A program made the position numbers and the translations under genes. DNA of 52,262 bases from Vibrio marinisediminis (GTDB lineage: Bacteria > Pseudomonadota > Gammaproteobacteria > Enterobacterales > Vibrionaceae), in assembly GCF_014050145.1 (NCBI RefSeq), contig NZ_JACFYF010000019.1, positions 1 through 52,262 on the forward strand. Reading direction: 5' to 3'. The notes beneath the pieces are model-generated. The model saw only the letters and a list, made by a program, of their open reading frames with translations, ran no database searches and had not been told where the DNA came from. Positions 37,390 to 45,549 of this stretch are shown piece by piece (position 1 is the first letter of the stretch; each line of letters opens with the position of its first letter).

Positions 37390-37664
37390 ACGTGGAAAAA
37401 CTAATAGTTTTAGTAATAGCATTATAGGATTGATGTTGTTTATTTTGTCTATTAGTAGTAGAGCGAACAAATGGATCCTACTACTATAACTCTCAATAGG
37501 GTCTATTTGGTTTCAAGAGCAATGAATCTGGACGGTGTAGATCATGAGAGTGTGAAATAGCTCTTTTATGCAAATAAGACGAGTTTGGACTAGCATTAAA
37601 TTAATGATCAACTGTTATGTTTGATTTGTATATGAGATTCGTTTTTAACGGTTAGGTAATAAGA

Positions 37665-38348
37665 ATGAAGTCTAGTGCTCAAAATAAACAGCACACAGCA
37701 GGGCGTACTCGTATCTCTGAAAACGCTAAACGTACGTTTAAACGTTGTGGGCAATATATCGTCTTCATTTTTTTTGTAAGCATATTCGTGAACGTGTGTA
37801 TTCGTTTAGACGTGATTGTCCTAGGCTCCTCTCTGAGTGAGACATCAGTCACTGAAATTGCGCAAATCGCGTTGTTGGTTATTACCAGTGCATGCTTCTA
37901 CAGATTGAGCCAACGTGAAGTTAAACTTAGGCATGCTGCAATACTAATGGCGGGATTTTTCGCTGTACTGACCATACGTGAAATGGACCATTGGTTTGAT
38001 ATTGTCTCACATGGCTTTTGGTTCTACCCCGCATTAGCCGTTACGGTGGCAGTACTTTGTTATGCATATCGAGGTGGTGTGCATACCGTGAATGAGCTTG
38101 CGACGGTGTTACGACTTTCTCATACCAAACAGTTGATCACTTGGGTTATCTTGTTGCTTGTTTTTTCAAGAGTGTATGGCATGGGAGGTCTCTGGCAGCA
38201 AGTGATGGGTGAACACTACATTAGAGAAGTAAAGAATATCTCAGAAGAGGGAATCGAACTGCTTTGCTATAGCTTTATCGCAATGAGTGCCGTTCAGATT
38301 TACTCTAAATTTACGATGGCTAATCGTGAAATGGCAGGTGATAGATAG
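37665..38348 (+). CDS. Six-TM membrane protein of unknown function, divergent from algD
   Basis: 227 residues. A basic N-terminus (about 25 residues) is followed by six hydrophobic segments at roughly 28-50, 60-82, 90-108, 117-138, 156-176 and 193-214. Acidic residues sit in or next to membrane segments (IREMDHWFD after the third, EEGIELLCY in the sixth). No enzyme or transporter motif is recognised. It has no operon partner and shares the long upstream region with the alginate operon, so co-regulation is possible. A role in polymer export or regulation is speculation. Confidence 0.8.
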   Translation: MKSSAQNKQHTAGRTRISENAKRTFKRCGQYIVFIFFVSIFVNVCIRLDVIVLGSSLSETSVTEIAQIALLVITSACFYRLSQREVKLRHAAILMAGFFAVLTIREMDHWFDIVSHGFWFYPALAVTVAVLCYAYRGGVHTVNELATVLRLSHTKQLITWVILLLVFSRVYGMGGLWQQVMGEHYIREVKNISEEGIELLCYSFIAMSAVQIYSKFTMANREMAGDR

Positions 38349-38407
38349 TTCAGCTTAATGTACACCTTGGTGTTCTTCTCTTAGATTTTATTTTCCTATC
38401 CAAATTA

Positions 38408-38451
38408 ATTTATTTAGCCATTATTATATTATTTTAATCAGCTAAATAAAT
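38408..38451. repeat. Inverted repeat after the six-TM protein gene
   Basis: The 11-bp arms ATTTATTTAGC and GCTAAATAAAT are separated by 22 AT-rich bases. Too AT-rich and without a T-run for a good terminator. The rest of 38349-38641 shows nothing else apart from the AAGGAG site of the next gene. Confidence 0.4.
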
Positions 38452-38641
38452 ATTCTCGACGCCAAAAACAGACTATTTCGTTAATTTGCTATCTATGTAC
38501 GGGTATTATTTATGTCTATTGCCTAACATACACTGGTCAATCTATCTAACGTGTTGTGTCTGCAATTTATAGCCTCAAAGGACAAAGATAAGTGCTACAG
38601 GTTTGCTTTGATACGACTGATATCGAACCAAGGAGAATTAA

Positions 38642-39040
38642 GTGAAACATTTGGCAATGGCTGTGGTGGTTAAACAGGGTAAAGTGTTAGTTCAAAAACG
38701 CTACCGCGCTGATAAGGGCATGATTTTGGAGTTTCCTGGTGGGAAAGTTCAATTAGGTGAAACGGGGACTGATGCCGCCATTCGAGAGTTGAAAGAGGAA
38801 ACCGGGTTAAGTGGTCTTGCTCACACCGCGACTTATACCAAAGTAAATGAAATGGGCGGACGCATTTATTTTGTTATTTTCCGTGCCAAAACGGAAGTGG
38901 AACCGAGTTTAGCGGATGCTTCGCGCTTGCAGGAGTTTAGTTGGCTAAGCCCAGATTCTATTCCACATGATGATTTTTATGCAGCAGATAGAGAGTTCAT
39001 CAAGCAGTATTTACCGCAATATACCCTAACTCCAGCTTAA
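38642..39040 (+). CDS. Nudix hydrolase
   Basis: 132 residues, GTG start with a strong AAGGAG seven bases upstream. The Nudix box is perfect: GGKVQLGETGTDAAIRELKEETGL fits Gx5Ex7REUxEExGU at about residues 36-58. Nudix enzymes hydrolyse nucleoside diphosphates linked to another moiety with Mg2+. The small size suggests a housecleaning pyrophosphatase of MutT style; the substrate is unknown. No partner gene is nearby. Confidence 0.93.
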   Translation: MKHLAMAVVVKQGKVLVQKRYRADKGMILEFPGGKVQLGETGTDAAIRELKEETGLSGLAHTATYTKVNEMGGRIYFVIFRAKTEVEPSLADASRLQEFSWLSPDSIPHDDFYAADREFIKQYLPQYTLTPA

Positions 39041-39065
39041 TCCCCCTACTTAGATTAAAGAAAAA

Positions 39066-39091
39066 AGCCAATCACAATAATGTGATTGGCT
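39066..39091 (-). terminator. Stem-loop terminator, T-run on minus strand
   Basis: The 11-bp stem AGCCAATCACA/TGTGATTGGCT with a 4-nt loop has a T6 run only on the minus-strand reading, so it fits the end of the HlyD-type transcript ~245 bp upstream. It may also stop the Nudix transcript weakly. The remaining 39092-39336 shows no gene. Confidence 0.6.
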
Positions 39092-39336
39092 ATATAAAGT
39101 GTGAACAAAAAAGGGTTCACTAACAACGTCAGTTGGCTAGGTGACCCTCGGCTTAATAAGGGTCAGTTTATAATTAGCATTTTATGTGCCACTTTTTTCA
39201 TGCGCATAAGTGTGCACAGCCTCTAGGTATAGTGTCTCAAATATGTGTTGCCAATGCATTTTGCAATTGCATTTTGCAACGGTATTGAAAATGCTACTGA
39301 TAATAACCATAGTAATATCTGTCTGTCCGTTGTCCC

Positions 39337-40560
39337 TTATATCGAATAGAAGAAGTATAGCTGTGACTTCATGCGAATGATGATGCCGCGAATCACATCT
39401 AGGAAGGCGAGAAAACCAATAGGCTTTTCCGCACTGACCCACGCTAAACCAACGGAACCGACAGGTATGTCATAACCATCAGGTTCGTCGACTTTTAATC
39501 GAACAAAGTGATGTTTATTGTTGAGGTTTTTTCCAGTGGTACTTCGCACCGATTGATCAAGACCGAGTAAATTACTCTGTGACTCTCCTGTTGCCTCTAC
39601 AATCCCTTCAACCTGAGCAGAAAAAATCTTACCTGGATAGATTGAGGATGAAAATTCAGCTGCTTGCCCTGGTTTGACGTTGCGTATAGCTTGGTGATTA
39701 ACACGCATCAAGACATATTTCTCATCGGTATACATCTGCAGACGTGGAGCAAGGGAAACTCGTTGCCCTTCACGCAATATGAAGTTGGTGACAAAACCGT
39801 CTGCAGGGGCATAAATCTTAGTGCTGTCGAGATCCCATTGGGCTTTCGCTACATTTTGTTCTGTTGTATGCATATCACTTCGACGGCTTTCTACCGTGAG
39901 TTCTGCTTTGCCAATGGCTAACTTGGCTTTTTCTAATTCAACCTTCTTAGTCGCGATCTGAGACTCGATAGTCGCGATCGAGTGCTTCGCTTTGACTACT
40001 GTCGTCTGCTGTTTTTCAATATCGCTGTCAGTGATGGTATTTTTAACCACTTGGTTTTGCTTCTCATAGCGAGAGAGGGTGTTAAGCTGTAATTTGTAGT
40101 CAGCTTGGGCTGTACCGAGTTGTGATTTACTGGTCTGTAAGTCTTGTTTTAAAGATTGATAACTTGCTTTTGCCACTTCAACATCTTGATAAGAGACTTC
40201 AAGCGCGACTTGAGCGGAATGCTGAGCAACTTGCGCTTGGCGTAGCATGATCTGATATTGTGTGTCATCAATTTCATAGATCAACTGGCCTTTAGTTAGC
40301 GTCTGATTCGGCTCAATATGTATTTTCGTGACCTTGCCTTTAACGTTAGGTGAGTCAGGTCTTAGCTGTATATGAGGTGATTGAACGACCGAGCCACCAG
40401 AGAGATCCATAGGTGTGAAGTTGATAAGACCAACCCAAACAAATAGCAGCCAGCTCGTTCCGCCAAGATACGCGAAAGATTGAGTGTATTTGTTCCATGG
40501 CATACCAACAAAACGGAGTAGGTAGATAAATAGAGCCCAAATAGCTAAACCTTCTAACAT
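39337..40560 (-). CDS. HlyD-family membrane fusion (periplasmic adaptor) protein
   Basis: 407 residues. Two N-terminal membrane segments (about 5-20 and 33-50) are followed by a lipoyl/barrel-sandwich half (GKVTKIHIEPNQTLTKGQLIYEIDD), a long coiled coil (about 115-235, rich in Gln, Lys and Ala), the second half (APADGFVTNFILREGQRV) and a beta-barrel (VLMRVNHQAIRNVKPGQAAEF). This is the layout of YibH/YiaV- and EmrA-type adaptors. It overlaps the DUF3302-like gene by 7 bp and has no exporter pump or TolC alongside. Substrate unknown. Confidence 0.9.
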   Translation of the reverse strand: MLEGLAIWALFIYLLRFVGMPWNKYTQSFAYLGGTSWLLFVWVGLINFTPMDLSGGSVVQSPHIQLRPDSPNVKGKVTKIHIEPNQTLTKGQLIYEIDDTQYQIMLRQAQVAQHSAQVALEVSYQDVEVAKASYQSLKQDLQTSKSQLGTAQADYKLQLNTLSRYEKQNQVVKNTITDSDIEKQQTTVVKAKHSIATIESQIATKKVELEKAKLAIGKAELTVESRRSDMHTTEQNVAKAQWDLDSTKIYAPADGFVTNFILREGQRVSLAPRLQMYTDEKYVLMRVNHQAIRNVKPGQAAEFSSSIYPGKIFSAQVEGIVEATGESQSNLLGLDQSVRSTTGKNLNNKHHFVRLKVDEPDGYDIPVGSVGLAWVSAEKPIGFLAFLDVIRGIIIRMKSQLYFFYSI

Positions 40561-40883
40561 TGTGACTCCTCTGGTTTGTTGTTATTTGTTGGAGTATCTC
40601 GCCACGTATCGCGGAAGTTGATGATAGCCTTTTCCATATCGACAAAGGCTAGAATAACGGCAATAACCCATACCCAATGCCAGATGAATCCAATCCATGT
40701 TAACGCGGTGATTAAGCCTATTTGGTGGTGATCTTTGCTGTGTGCTTTGTTAATCGGCAGTTCGTGGAAGCGCCAAAAACCATAGGCGCAGGCAGCAATA
40801 GTACTAACCAATACAACGGTGGCAAAAATATGCAGCGCAGTGTCTGCTCCGGTACCGACAAATGGCACGCTAACTAGACTCAT
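40554..40883 (-). CDS. DUF3302-like small inner-membrane protein (YiaW type)
   Basis: 109 residues with a membrane segment at about 15-36 and a long hydrophobic Trp-rich stretch at 52-80 (LTWIGFIWHWVWVIAVILAF). The pattern FHELPINKAHSKDHH between them resembles E. coli YiaW/YibI, whose genes also precede a HlyD-type partner. The function is unknown; they presumably act together as a small efflux or envelope unit. It is the first gene of the pair and divergent from the AraC regulator. Confidence 0.75.
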   Translation of the reverse strand: MSLVSVPFVGTGADTALHIFATVVLVSTIAACAYGFWRFHELPINKAHSKDHHQIGLITALTWIGFIWHWVWVIAVILAFVDMEKAIINFRDTWRDTPTNNNKPEESQC

Positions 40884-40964
40884 GTAAGACTCCTCTCTAT
40901 GTTCATGGTGAGGATTGTGATCTAGATTTGATTAATTTGTCTTTATGTGACAGATTTAGTCAAT

Positions 40965-40974
40965 ATGACGTCAT
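40965..40974. promoter_or_regulatory. Candidate operator between DUF3302-like and AraC genes
   Basis: The perfect palindrome ATGACGTCAT is centred in the 108-bp divergent intergenic region. TGTGACAGATTTAGTCA just upstream repeats the TGAC/GTCA half-sites. This suggests a regulator site; which protein binds is not shown. Confidence 0.4.
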
Positions 40975-40991
40975 TTGTGATTTAAATTGTA

Positions 40992-42002
40992 ATGGAAAAA
41001 GTGCGCTTTATACGGGCTTTGGGGCTAAGAAATATTCATTTTCGGGTGATGAAACGTTATGGATTGGATGATAATTCTTTGGCGATTATCGATTCGGCAC
41101 TCTCACAACCAATGACTTTGATTCCGGTATCTGAGGTTAATCGGTGGTATCAATCTTTGGAGCAAAAGAGTGGAAATCCAGACATTATCTTGGATGTTGC
41201 CAGTGATATACGACCAGAAGATTTAGGTTCTGTGGCGCGCTGGTTGTTTTCTAGCCTTGACCTTGCTTCGGCTATTCGTCGCCTCAATTATGGTATTTCA
41301 AGTCTACAGTCTGGTGCTTATCTTGTTGCGACGCAGAGTGGACCTATCATCAAGTGGACCTATCAAAACCCCTTTATTGAATATAATAATAAGGCTCATG
41401 ATGGTGTTAGGGCGGCAATTTTTCTTTGTAAAATCATTCGTTATTACGCTGGTGATGAGTTTGTTCCTATGCGGGTCATGTTACCGGGAATACGGTCAAA
41501 TCAGCATAAGTACCAAGAATATTTTGGTTGTGATGTTAGCTGGAATCATTCAAAAACTGAAGTTTGGTTCCCGGCGGATCTAAGGTTGGCAACTCGTTCG
41601 AAAATCCGAAGTGGCAAAAAGCAACTTGCTATGAGCTTTGCCGAGCTTGATGAATTTTTGAACATGCCAGAGGCGGGTGATGAAATTAAAGTGATATACG
41701 AAGTTATCAATTATAGCTGTCACTATGGGTTTCCGACCGTTGAGCGAGTATCCAGCCTTGTTGGCTTATCGCCACAGCAATTCCAGCGTCGATTGCATTC
41801 CGTTGGTATGAATTTTACCAATGTGTTGGGGTATGTATTAAGCAATATTGCAGTTGGTTTGCTTGGTAAAGGAATTGGCGTTGATGAAGTGGCAAAACGT
41901 CTTGGCTATCAAAACGTTGCCAGCTTCAATCGTATGTTTAAAAAACAGCGGGCTTTAACACCGACGCAATTCATACAGCGCTTAGAAGAGCTTAGGTCAT
42001 AG
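40992..42002 (+). CDS. AraC-family transcriptional regulator
   Basis: 336 residues. The N-terminal ~200 residues resemble the Arabinose_bd/OruR-type domain of AraC regulators (PEDLGSVARWLFSSLDLASAIRRLNYG). The C-terminal two helix-turn-helix motifs span about 235-335, with PTVERVSSLVGLSPQQFQRRLHSVG and GVDEVAKRLGYQNVASFNRMFKKQRALTPTQF split over two helices. It is divergent from the DUF3302-HlyD pair, the likely target. It ends convergently, overlapping the yjeH 3' end by 11 bp. Confidence 0.9.
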   Translation: MEKVRFIRALGLRNIHFRVMKRYGLDDNSLAIIDSALSQPMTLIPVSEVNRWYQSLEQKSGNPDIILDVASDIRPEDLGSVARWLFSSLDLASAIRRLNYGISSLQSGAYLVATQSGPIIKWTYQNPFIEYNNKAHDGVRAAIFLCKIIRYYAGDEFVPMRVMLPGIRSNQHKYQEYFGCDVSWNHSKTEVWFPADLRLATRSKIRSGKKQLAMSFAELDEFLNMPEAGDEIKVIYEVINYSCHYGFPTVERVSSLVGLSPQQFQRRLHSVGMNFTNVLGYVLSNIAVGLLGKGIGVDEVAKRLGYQNVASFNRMFKKQRALTPTQFIQRLEELRS

Positions 42003-43248
42003 CGATTTTGTTCTCTTCTTCAGGTTTGATTTTGCACACCAATAGAGCAAACAGAATGAGCGCATAAAGCATAGACCAGCCAACACACGCCATCATGATA
42101 GTGCAGGTTGCTAGTGAAATGTACGCCAGTACTCGACCAGCCCCTTTTAGTAGCTTGCATGCTGAAAGCATCGCCATAAAGTACACCAATATGAACACGC
42201 CATTCGCCAGTTTGACGAAGAATTCTAAATCAAGCTGAGAGAATTCACCAATAAAGCAGGAGATCAGCAATACAGCGCCGACAGCAAAGGTTGCGTTTGA
42301 GGGTACGCCTGATACCGACAAGTGGGCAATACGGCTGTGTGGTTTGTATTCCCGAGCTTGTGCCCACAGCATGCGTGACAAGCTTTGGGTATAGAGGTTA
42401 ATACTGGCAAAACAAGCGGCGAAACCTAAGGCATTAATCCAAGGTGAGAGTGTTTCACCAAATAAGATATTAGCGAGGTAGGGTATTGAACCTGAATCGA
42501 ATTGGGCGCTGCCATAGGCGTGAAACTTAATAATTACGACAGAACATGCCCAATATGTCGCACCAGCAATAATACAACCAATTATGATAGCGATAGGGAA
42601 ATCGCGCTGAGGTGATTTGAATTCTTCTCCCATATGAGCAAATGCTTCAATACCAACAAAGCACCAGAACATAACCGATAACGCAGCACCAATGAGAACC
42701 CAGTCATTTTGAGCGACGGATGGCATGCTTATGTCTGATGGACCCACATCGCCAAACCACCAAAACGCGGCAACCAACCCCAGAATACTGACGGCAATCA
42801 AGCTTTGAATTCTACCCGATGATTTGGCACCTGAGAGGTTCACCAATACCAACAGTGCAACAGTGATGACTTGTGCGACCAAGGTATGATTCAAAGCATC
42901 AGGAAGTATTGGTTGCAAGAAACCGGCGGCAAGAGCCACTGCGGCAGGAACACCAACAGGGATCACACTTAGAAATAGCCACGCAATGCTTTTCTCTAGG
43001 CGTTGGTTGAAGGCCTGTCGAACAAAAAATGCCGTTCCTCCGGCGTTGGGGTAGCGTTTACCGAGTAGGGCAAATGTCAGCGCTACAGGGCAAATAGCCA
43101 GCAACAGTACCGCCCATGACCATAGAGACAGCGTGCCTGCGATACCCGCTGCGAGAGCCGGGACCATAAACAGTCCAGTACCAAGTAAGGTGGTAGAGAG
43201 CTGCCCAACCCCGGATATCAGTGTTATTTCCTTTTTTAGCTGTGCCAT
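41992..43248 (-). CDS. yjeH: YjeH-like L-methionine/branched-chain amino acid exporter (APC family)
   Basis: 418 residues, the same length as E. coli YjeH, and closely similar at the N-terminus (LSTTLLGTGLFMVPALAAGIAG). About eleven or twelve membrane segments cover the whole protein. YjeH exports methionine and branched-chain amino acids using proton exchange. A divergent Lrp/AsnC regulator 225 bp upstream fits control by amino-acid level. The 3' end overlaps that of the convergent AraC gene. Confidence 0.9.
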   Translation of the reverse strand: MAQLKKEITLISGVGQLSTTLLGTGLFMVPALAAGIAGTLSLWSWAVLLLAICPVALTFALLGKRYPNAGGTAFFVRQAFNQRLEKSIAWLFLSVIPVGVPAAVALAAGFLQPILPDALNHTLVAQVITVALLVLVNLSGAKSSGRIQSLIAVSILGLVAAFWWFGDVGPSDISMPSVAQNDWVLIGAALSVMFWCFVGIEAFAHMGEEFKSPQRDFPIAIIIGCIIAGATYWACSVVIIKFHAYGSAQFDSGSIPYLANILFGETLSPWINALGFAACFASINLYTQSLSRMLWAQAREYKPHSRIAHLSVSGVPSNATFAVGAVLLISCFIGEFSQLDLEFFVKLANGVFILVYFMAMLSACKLLKGAGRVLAYISLATCTIMMACVGWSMLYALILFALLVCKIKPEEENKIAMT

Positions 43249-43473
43249 TGTTAGTCACTCACTCCATGTGTTCTTGTTGCCTAGCGCAAATAATTACTTT
43301 AGCAATAGGTTACGCGCCTTATGGAAATAGATCACCTAACAAAGTGTGCGATTCAACAGTCAGTTTGACTTATTTATTGTGGGAAAAAGTTATATTGCAC
43401 GCTTTAAACACAATATTTATTCAGTATTATTGCTGGTACGCAGTAAGAATGGATTTGAAAGGGCAAAAATAAC

Positions 43474-43923
43474 ATGGACCAGTTTGACGAAAATATACTG
43501 ACAATGCTTAAGCGTGATGCTCGTATCTCGGTGAGCGAATTAGCCAAGCAAGTAAATTTGTCTCGTTCTGCTGTGACGGCTCGAATGAAAAAGTTAGAAA
43601 ATGAAGGTGTGATATTGGGTTATCACGCCAATATAGTGAAACCTGATAAAGCGGTGGTTATAAAAGCATACTTGGCTTTAAAATTTGATACCTCAAGTTC
43701 GACGAAACATTGCGAGTCGTATGCGGCGCATATCTACCAAATTGAAGGCATCAAATGGAGCCATGCGATAAGTGGTGAAACAGATATGATGTTGTATGTT
43801 GAAACATCAACAATGGAACAACTTAATAATATTCGTAATGAACTTCACGATATCCCAGAGCTGTATCAATTAACTACTCATACTGTTCTTACAGAGTTTT
43901 TTAATACCTTACACCATGATTAA
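43474..43923 (+). CDS. Lrp/AsnC-family transcriptional regulator
   Basis: 149 residues. The N-terminal winged helix (FDENILTMLKRDARISVSE, then LAKQVNLSRSAVTARMKKLE) is followed by the RAM ligand-binding domain (about 65-145; GIKWSHAISGETDMMLYVE). Such proteins sense amino acids. It is divergent from yjeH and its stop overlaps the start of the LysR gene in ATGATTAA, so both regulators are probably co-transcribed. The exporter is the likely target. Confidence 0.92.
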   Translation: MDQFDENILTMLKRDARISVSELAKQVNLSRSAVTARMKKLENEGVILGYHANIVKPDKAVVIKAYLALKFDTSSSTKHCESYAAHIYQIEGIKWSHAISGETDMMLYVETSTMEQLNNIRNELHDIPELYQLTTHTVLTEFFNTLHHD

Positions 43924-44836
43924 TCATATCAATCTAAATCTACTGCGTTCACTGCAAGTATTATTGGAAGAGTGCCATGTGAGCAGAGCCGCTGTGAGAC
44001 TCAATCTCACTCAATCAGCAGTGAGCAGGCAGTTATCTCAGTTAAGAGAGCTGTGTGACGACCCACTGCTAGTCAGGAGTGGTAATCAGCTTGTCGCGAC
44101 CCCGCGAGCCGTGGCTTTGTTAGACCGTGTGAATTTGGTAGTGACACAAGCTGACGCTCTGTTTAACGACATACCGTTTGATCCTGCGGTTTGGAAGCAA
44201 GAGTTCGTCTTTGCGTCCAGCGATTATGTCGCCCAATTTGTTGTTCCTCAGTTAATTTCTGTATTGGGGCAGCAGTCGCCATTGGTTGATTTTAGTTACC
44301 GGCTTTGGCAGCAAGACTACCTTCATCAAATGCAATCATCCGGTATTGATCTCGCATCGACAATGTTACCTGAACCGCCGGCGAACTTGTCGAGCATTAA
44401 ACTGGGGGAGGATGGCTCGGTCTGTGTTATGCGTAGCCAGCACCCTCTCAGTGACATTGAATCTTGGTCCAGTCAGGATGTGGTCAGTTTTCCTCACCTC
44501 AAAGTAACAGGCGGCGGTGATAAAGATAGCCATGTTGATATGGCACTTAAAGAGGAAGGTCTGCAACGTCGCATTGCGGTAAAAGTACCGTTTTTTTCAA
44601 CTGCGGTGAAAGTTATCGAAAATACTGATCTGTTGCTGATTGTACCAGAACACATTGCCTTGAATTTGGCTAGGGACTCAGCGCTCGTTTATAAACCTTT
44701 GCCATTTGAATGCTTGGTCCATCAATATTGGTTGATGTGGCACCCTAAGTTTGACCACGATAAGGGACATGAGTGGATGCGGGATAACGTACTCAATGTA
44801 ATGCAAATATCACCTCGATCGATTGGTATGATTTAA
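43916..44836 (+). CDS. LysR-family transcriptional regulator
   Basis: 306 residues. Typical LysR helix-turn-helix at the N-terminus (LNLLRSLQVLLEECHVSRA, VRLNLTQSAVSRQLSQLRE) with the inducer-binding domain from about residue 90. Translationally coupled to the Lrp gene (8-bp overlap). The LysE-type exporter begins 93 bp downstream on the same strand and may be its target. The ligand is unknown. Confidence 0.93.
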   Translation: MINHINLNLLRSLQVLLEECHVSRAAVRLNLTQSAVSRQLSQLRELCDDPLLVRSGNQLVATPRAVALLDRVNLVVTQADALFNDIPFDPAVWKQEFVFASSDYVAQFVVPQLISVLGQQSPLVDFSYRLWQQDYLHQMQSSGIDLASTMLPEPPANLSSIKLGEDGSVCVMRSQHPLSDIESWSSQDVVSFPHLKVTGGGDKDSHVDMALKEEGLQRRIAVKVPFFSTAVKVIENTDLLLIVPEHIALNLARDSALVYKPLPFECLVHQYWLMWHPKFDHDKGHEWMRDNVLNVMQISPRSIGMI

Positions 44837-44929
44837 AATCATAACCAAAATGATAAAGATTGATTTCAATTCATTGTAATTCGGCGCTACTTTACTAAGC
44901 AACAATTCAACTAACGCTATTTTACGATT

Positions 44930-45544
44930 ATGACAACAACAGTTTGGTTATCTCTTTTTACGATTTGTTTGCTTGGTGCTATGTCTCCTGGACCAAGTTT
45001 GGCTGTGGTGGCAAAACACAGCTTAGCGGGTGGGCGCTCTAATGGCTTTGTTACCGCTTGGGCGCATGCTTTCGGCATCGGAATTTATGCCTTTATTACC
45101 TTGATTGGCTTAGCCGTGGTTCTACAACAATCGCCATTGTTGTTTAAAACCATCAGTTACGCGGGCGCCTTTTATTTGATCTATCTTGGTTACAACGCTT
45201 TGCAATCAAAAGGCGGCGTGGCAGCTAAGTTGGAATCAGGTCAGCAGACAAGCTTATTGCAATCGGCGAGAGAAGGCTTCTTCATCTCAATTCTTAGCCC
45301 TAAAATCGCGTTATTTTTCATTGCCCTATTTAGCCAGTTTATCGCGGTAGGCAGTGATGTGACGAGCAAATCAATTATTGTGTTAACCCCTTTTGTGGTG
45401 GATGGGTTGTGGTACACGCTGATTACGTTATTTCTCTCAAGCCCAAGATTTATTGATAAAATTCGCAGCAAAGCACAGTTGATTGATCGACTTTCTGGCA
45501 TCATTCTGATTTTACTCGCGCTTCGCGTGCTCTTTACAGTGTAG
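44930..45544 (+). CDS. LysE/RhtB-family amino acid exporter
   Basis: 204 residues with about six membrane segments. The family signature is at the N-terminus: LLGAMSPGPSLAVVAKHSLAGG, then GFVTAWAHAFGIGIYAF. These proteins export amino acids such as lysine, threonine or homoserine lactone. The Shine-Dalgarno is weak. The oxidoreductase gene follows after 5 bp, so they form an operon. Confidence 0.92.
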   Translation: MTTTVWLSLFTICLLGAMSPGPSLAVVAKHSLAGGRSNGFVTAWAHAFGIGIYAFITLIGLAVVLQQSPLLFKTISYAGAFYLIYLGYNALQSKGGVAAKLESGQQTSLLQSAREGFFISILSPKIALFFIALFSQFIAVGSDVTSKSIIVLTPFVVDGLWYTLITLFLSSPRFIDKIRSKAQLIDRLSGIILILLALRVLFTV

Positions 45545-45549
45545 GAATT

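Larger units (their letters stand above)
36962..37664. promoter_or_regulatory. Long gene-free region upstream of algD (alginate operon control region)
   Basis: 703 bp, AT-rich, between divergent algD and a membrane-protein gene. Small open frames inside have poor composition and no ribosome-binding site. It contains inverted repeats at 37147-37161 and 37372-37389. Close to algD, read on the minus strand, a TTGACT box is followed by AATAAT, but with an overlong 19-bp gap, so I do not assign a promoter. I saw no GAACTT-type AlgU/RpoE promoter and no good -24/-12 promoter. Confidence 0.6.

Noticed and set aside
37262-37489. 75-residue ORF in the algD upstream region
   Set aside because: No ribosome-binding site, composition dominated by Leu/Ser from AT-rich DNA; treated as non-coding.
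36962-37664. AlgU/RpoE-type algD promoter (GAACTT...TCTGA)
   Set aside because: No AGTTC on the plus strand in this region; nothing close to the consensus was found.
39182-39442. 86-residue minus-strand ORF at the 3' end of the HlyD-type gene
   Set aside because: It overlaps the HlyD frame and extends into a terminator-containing spacer; no start signal.
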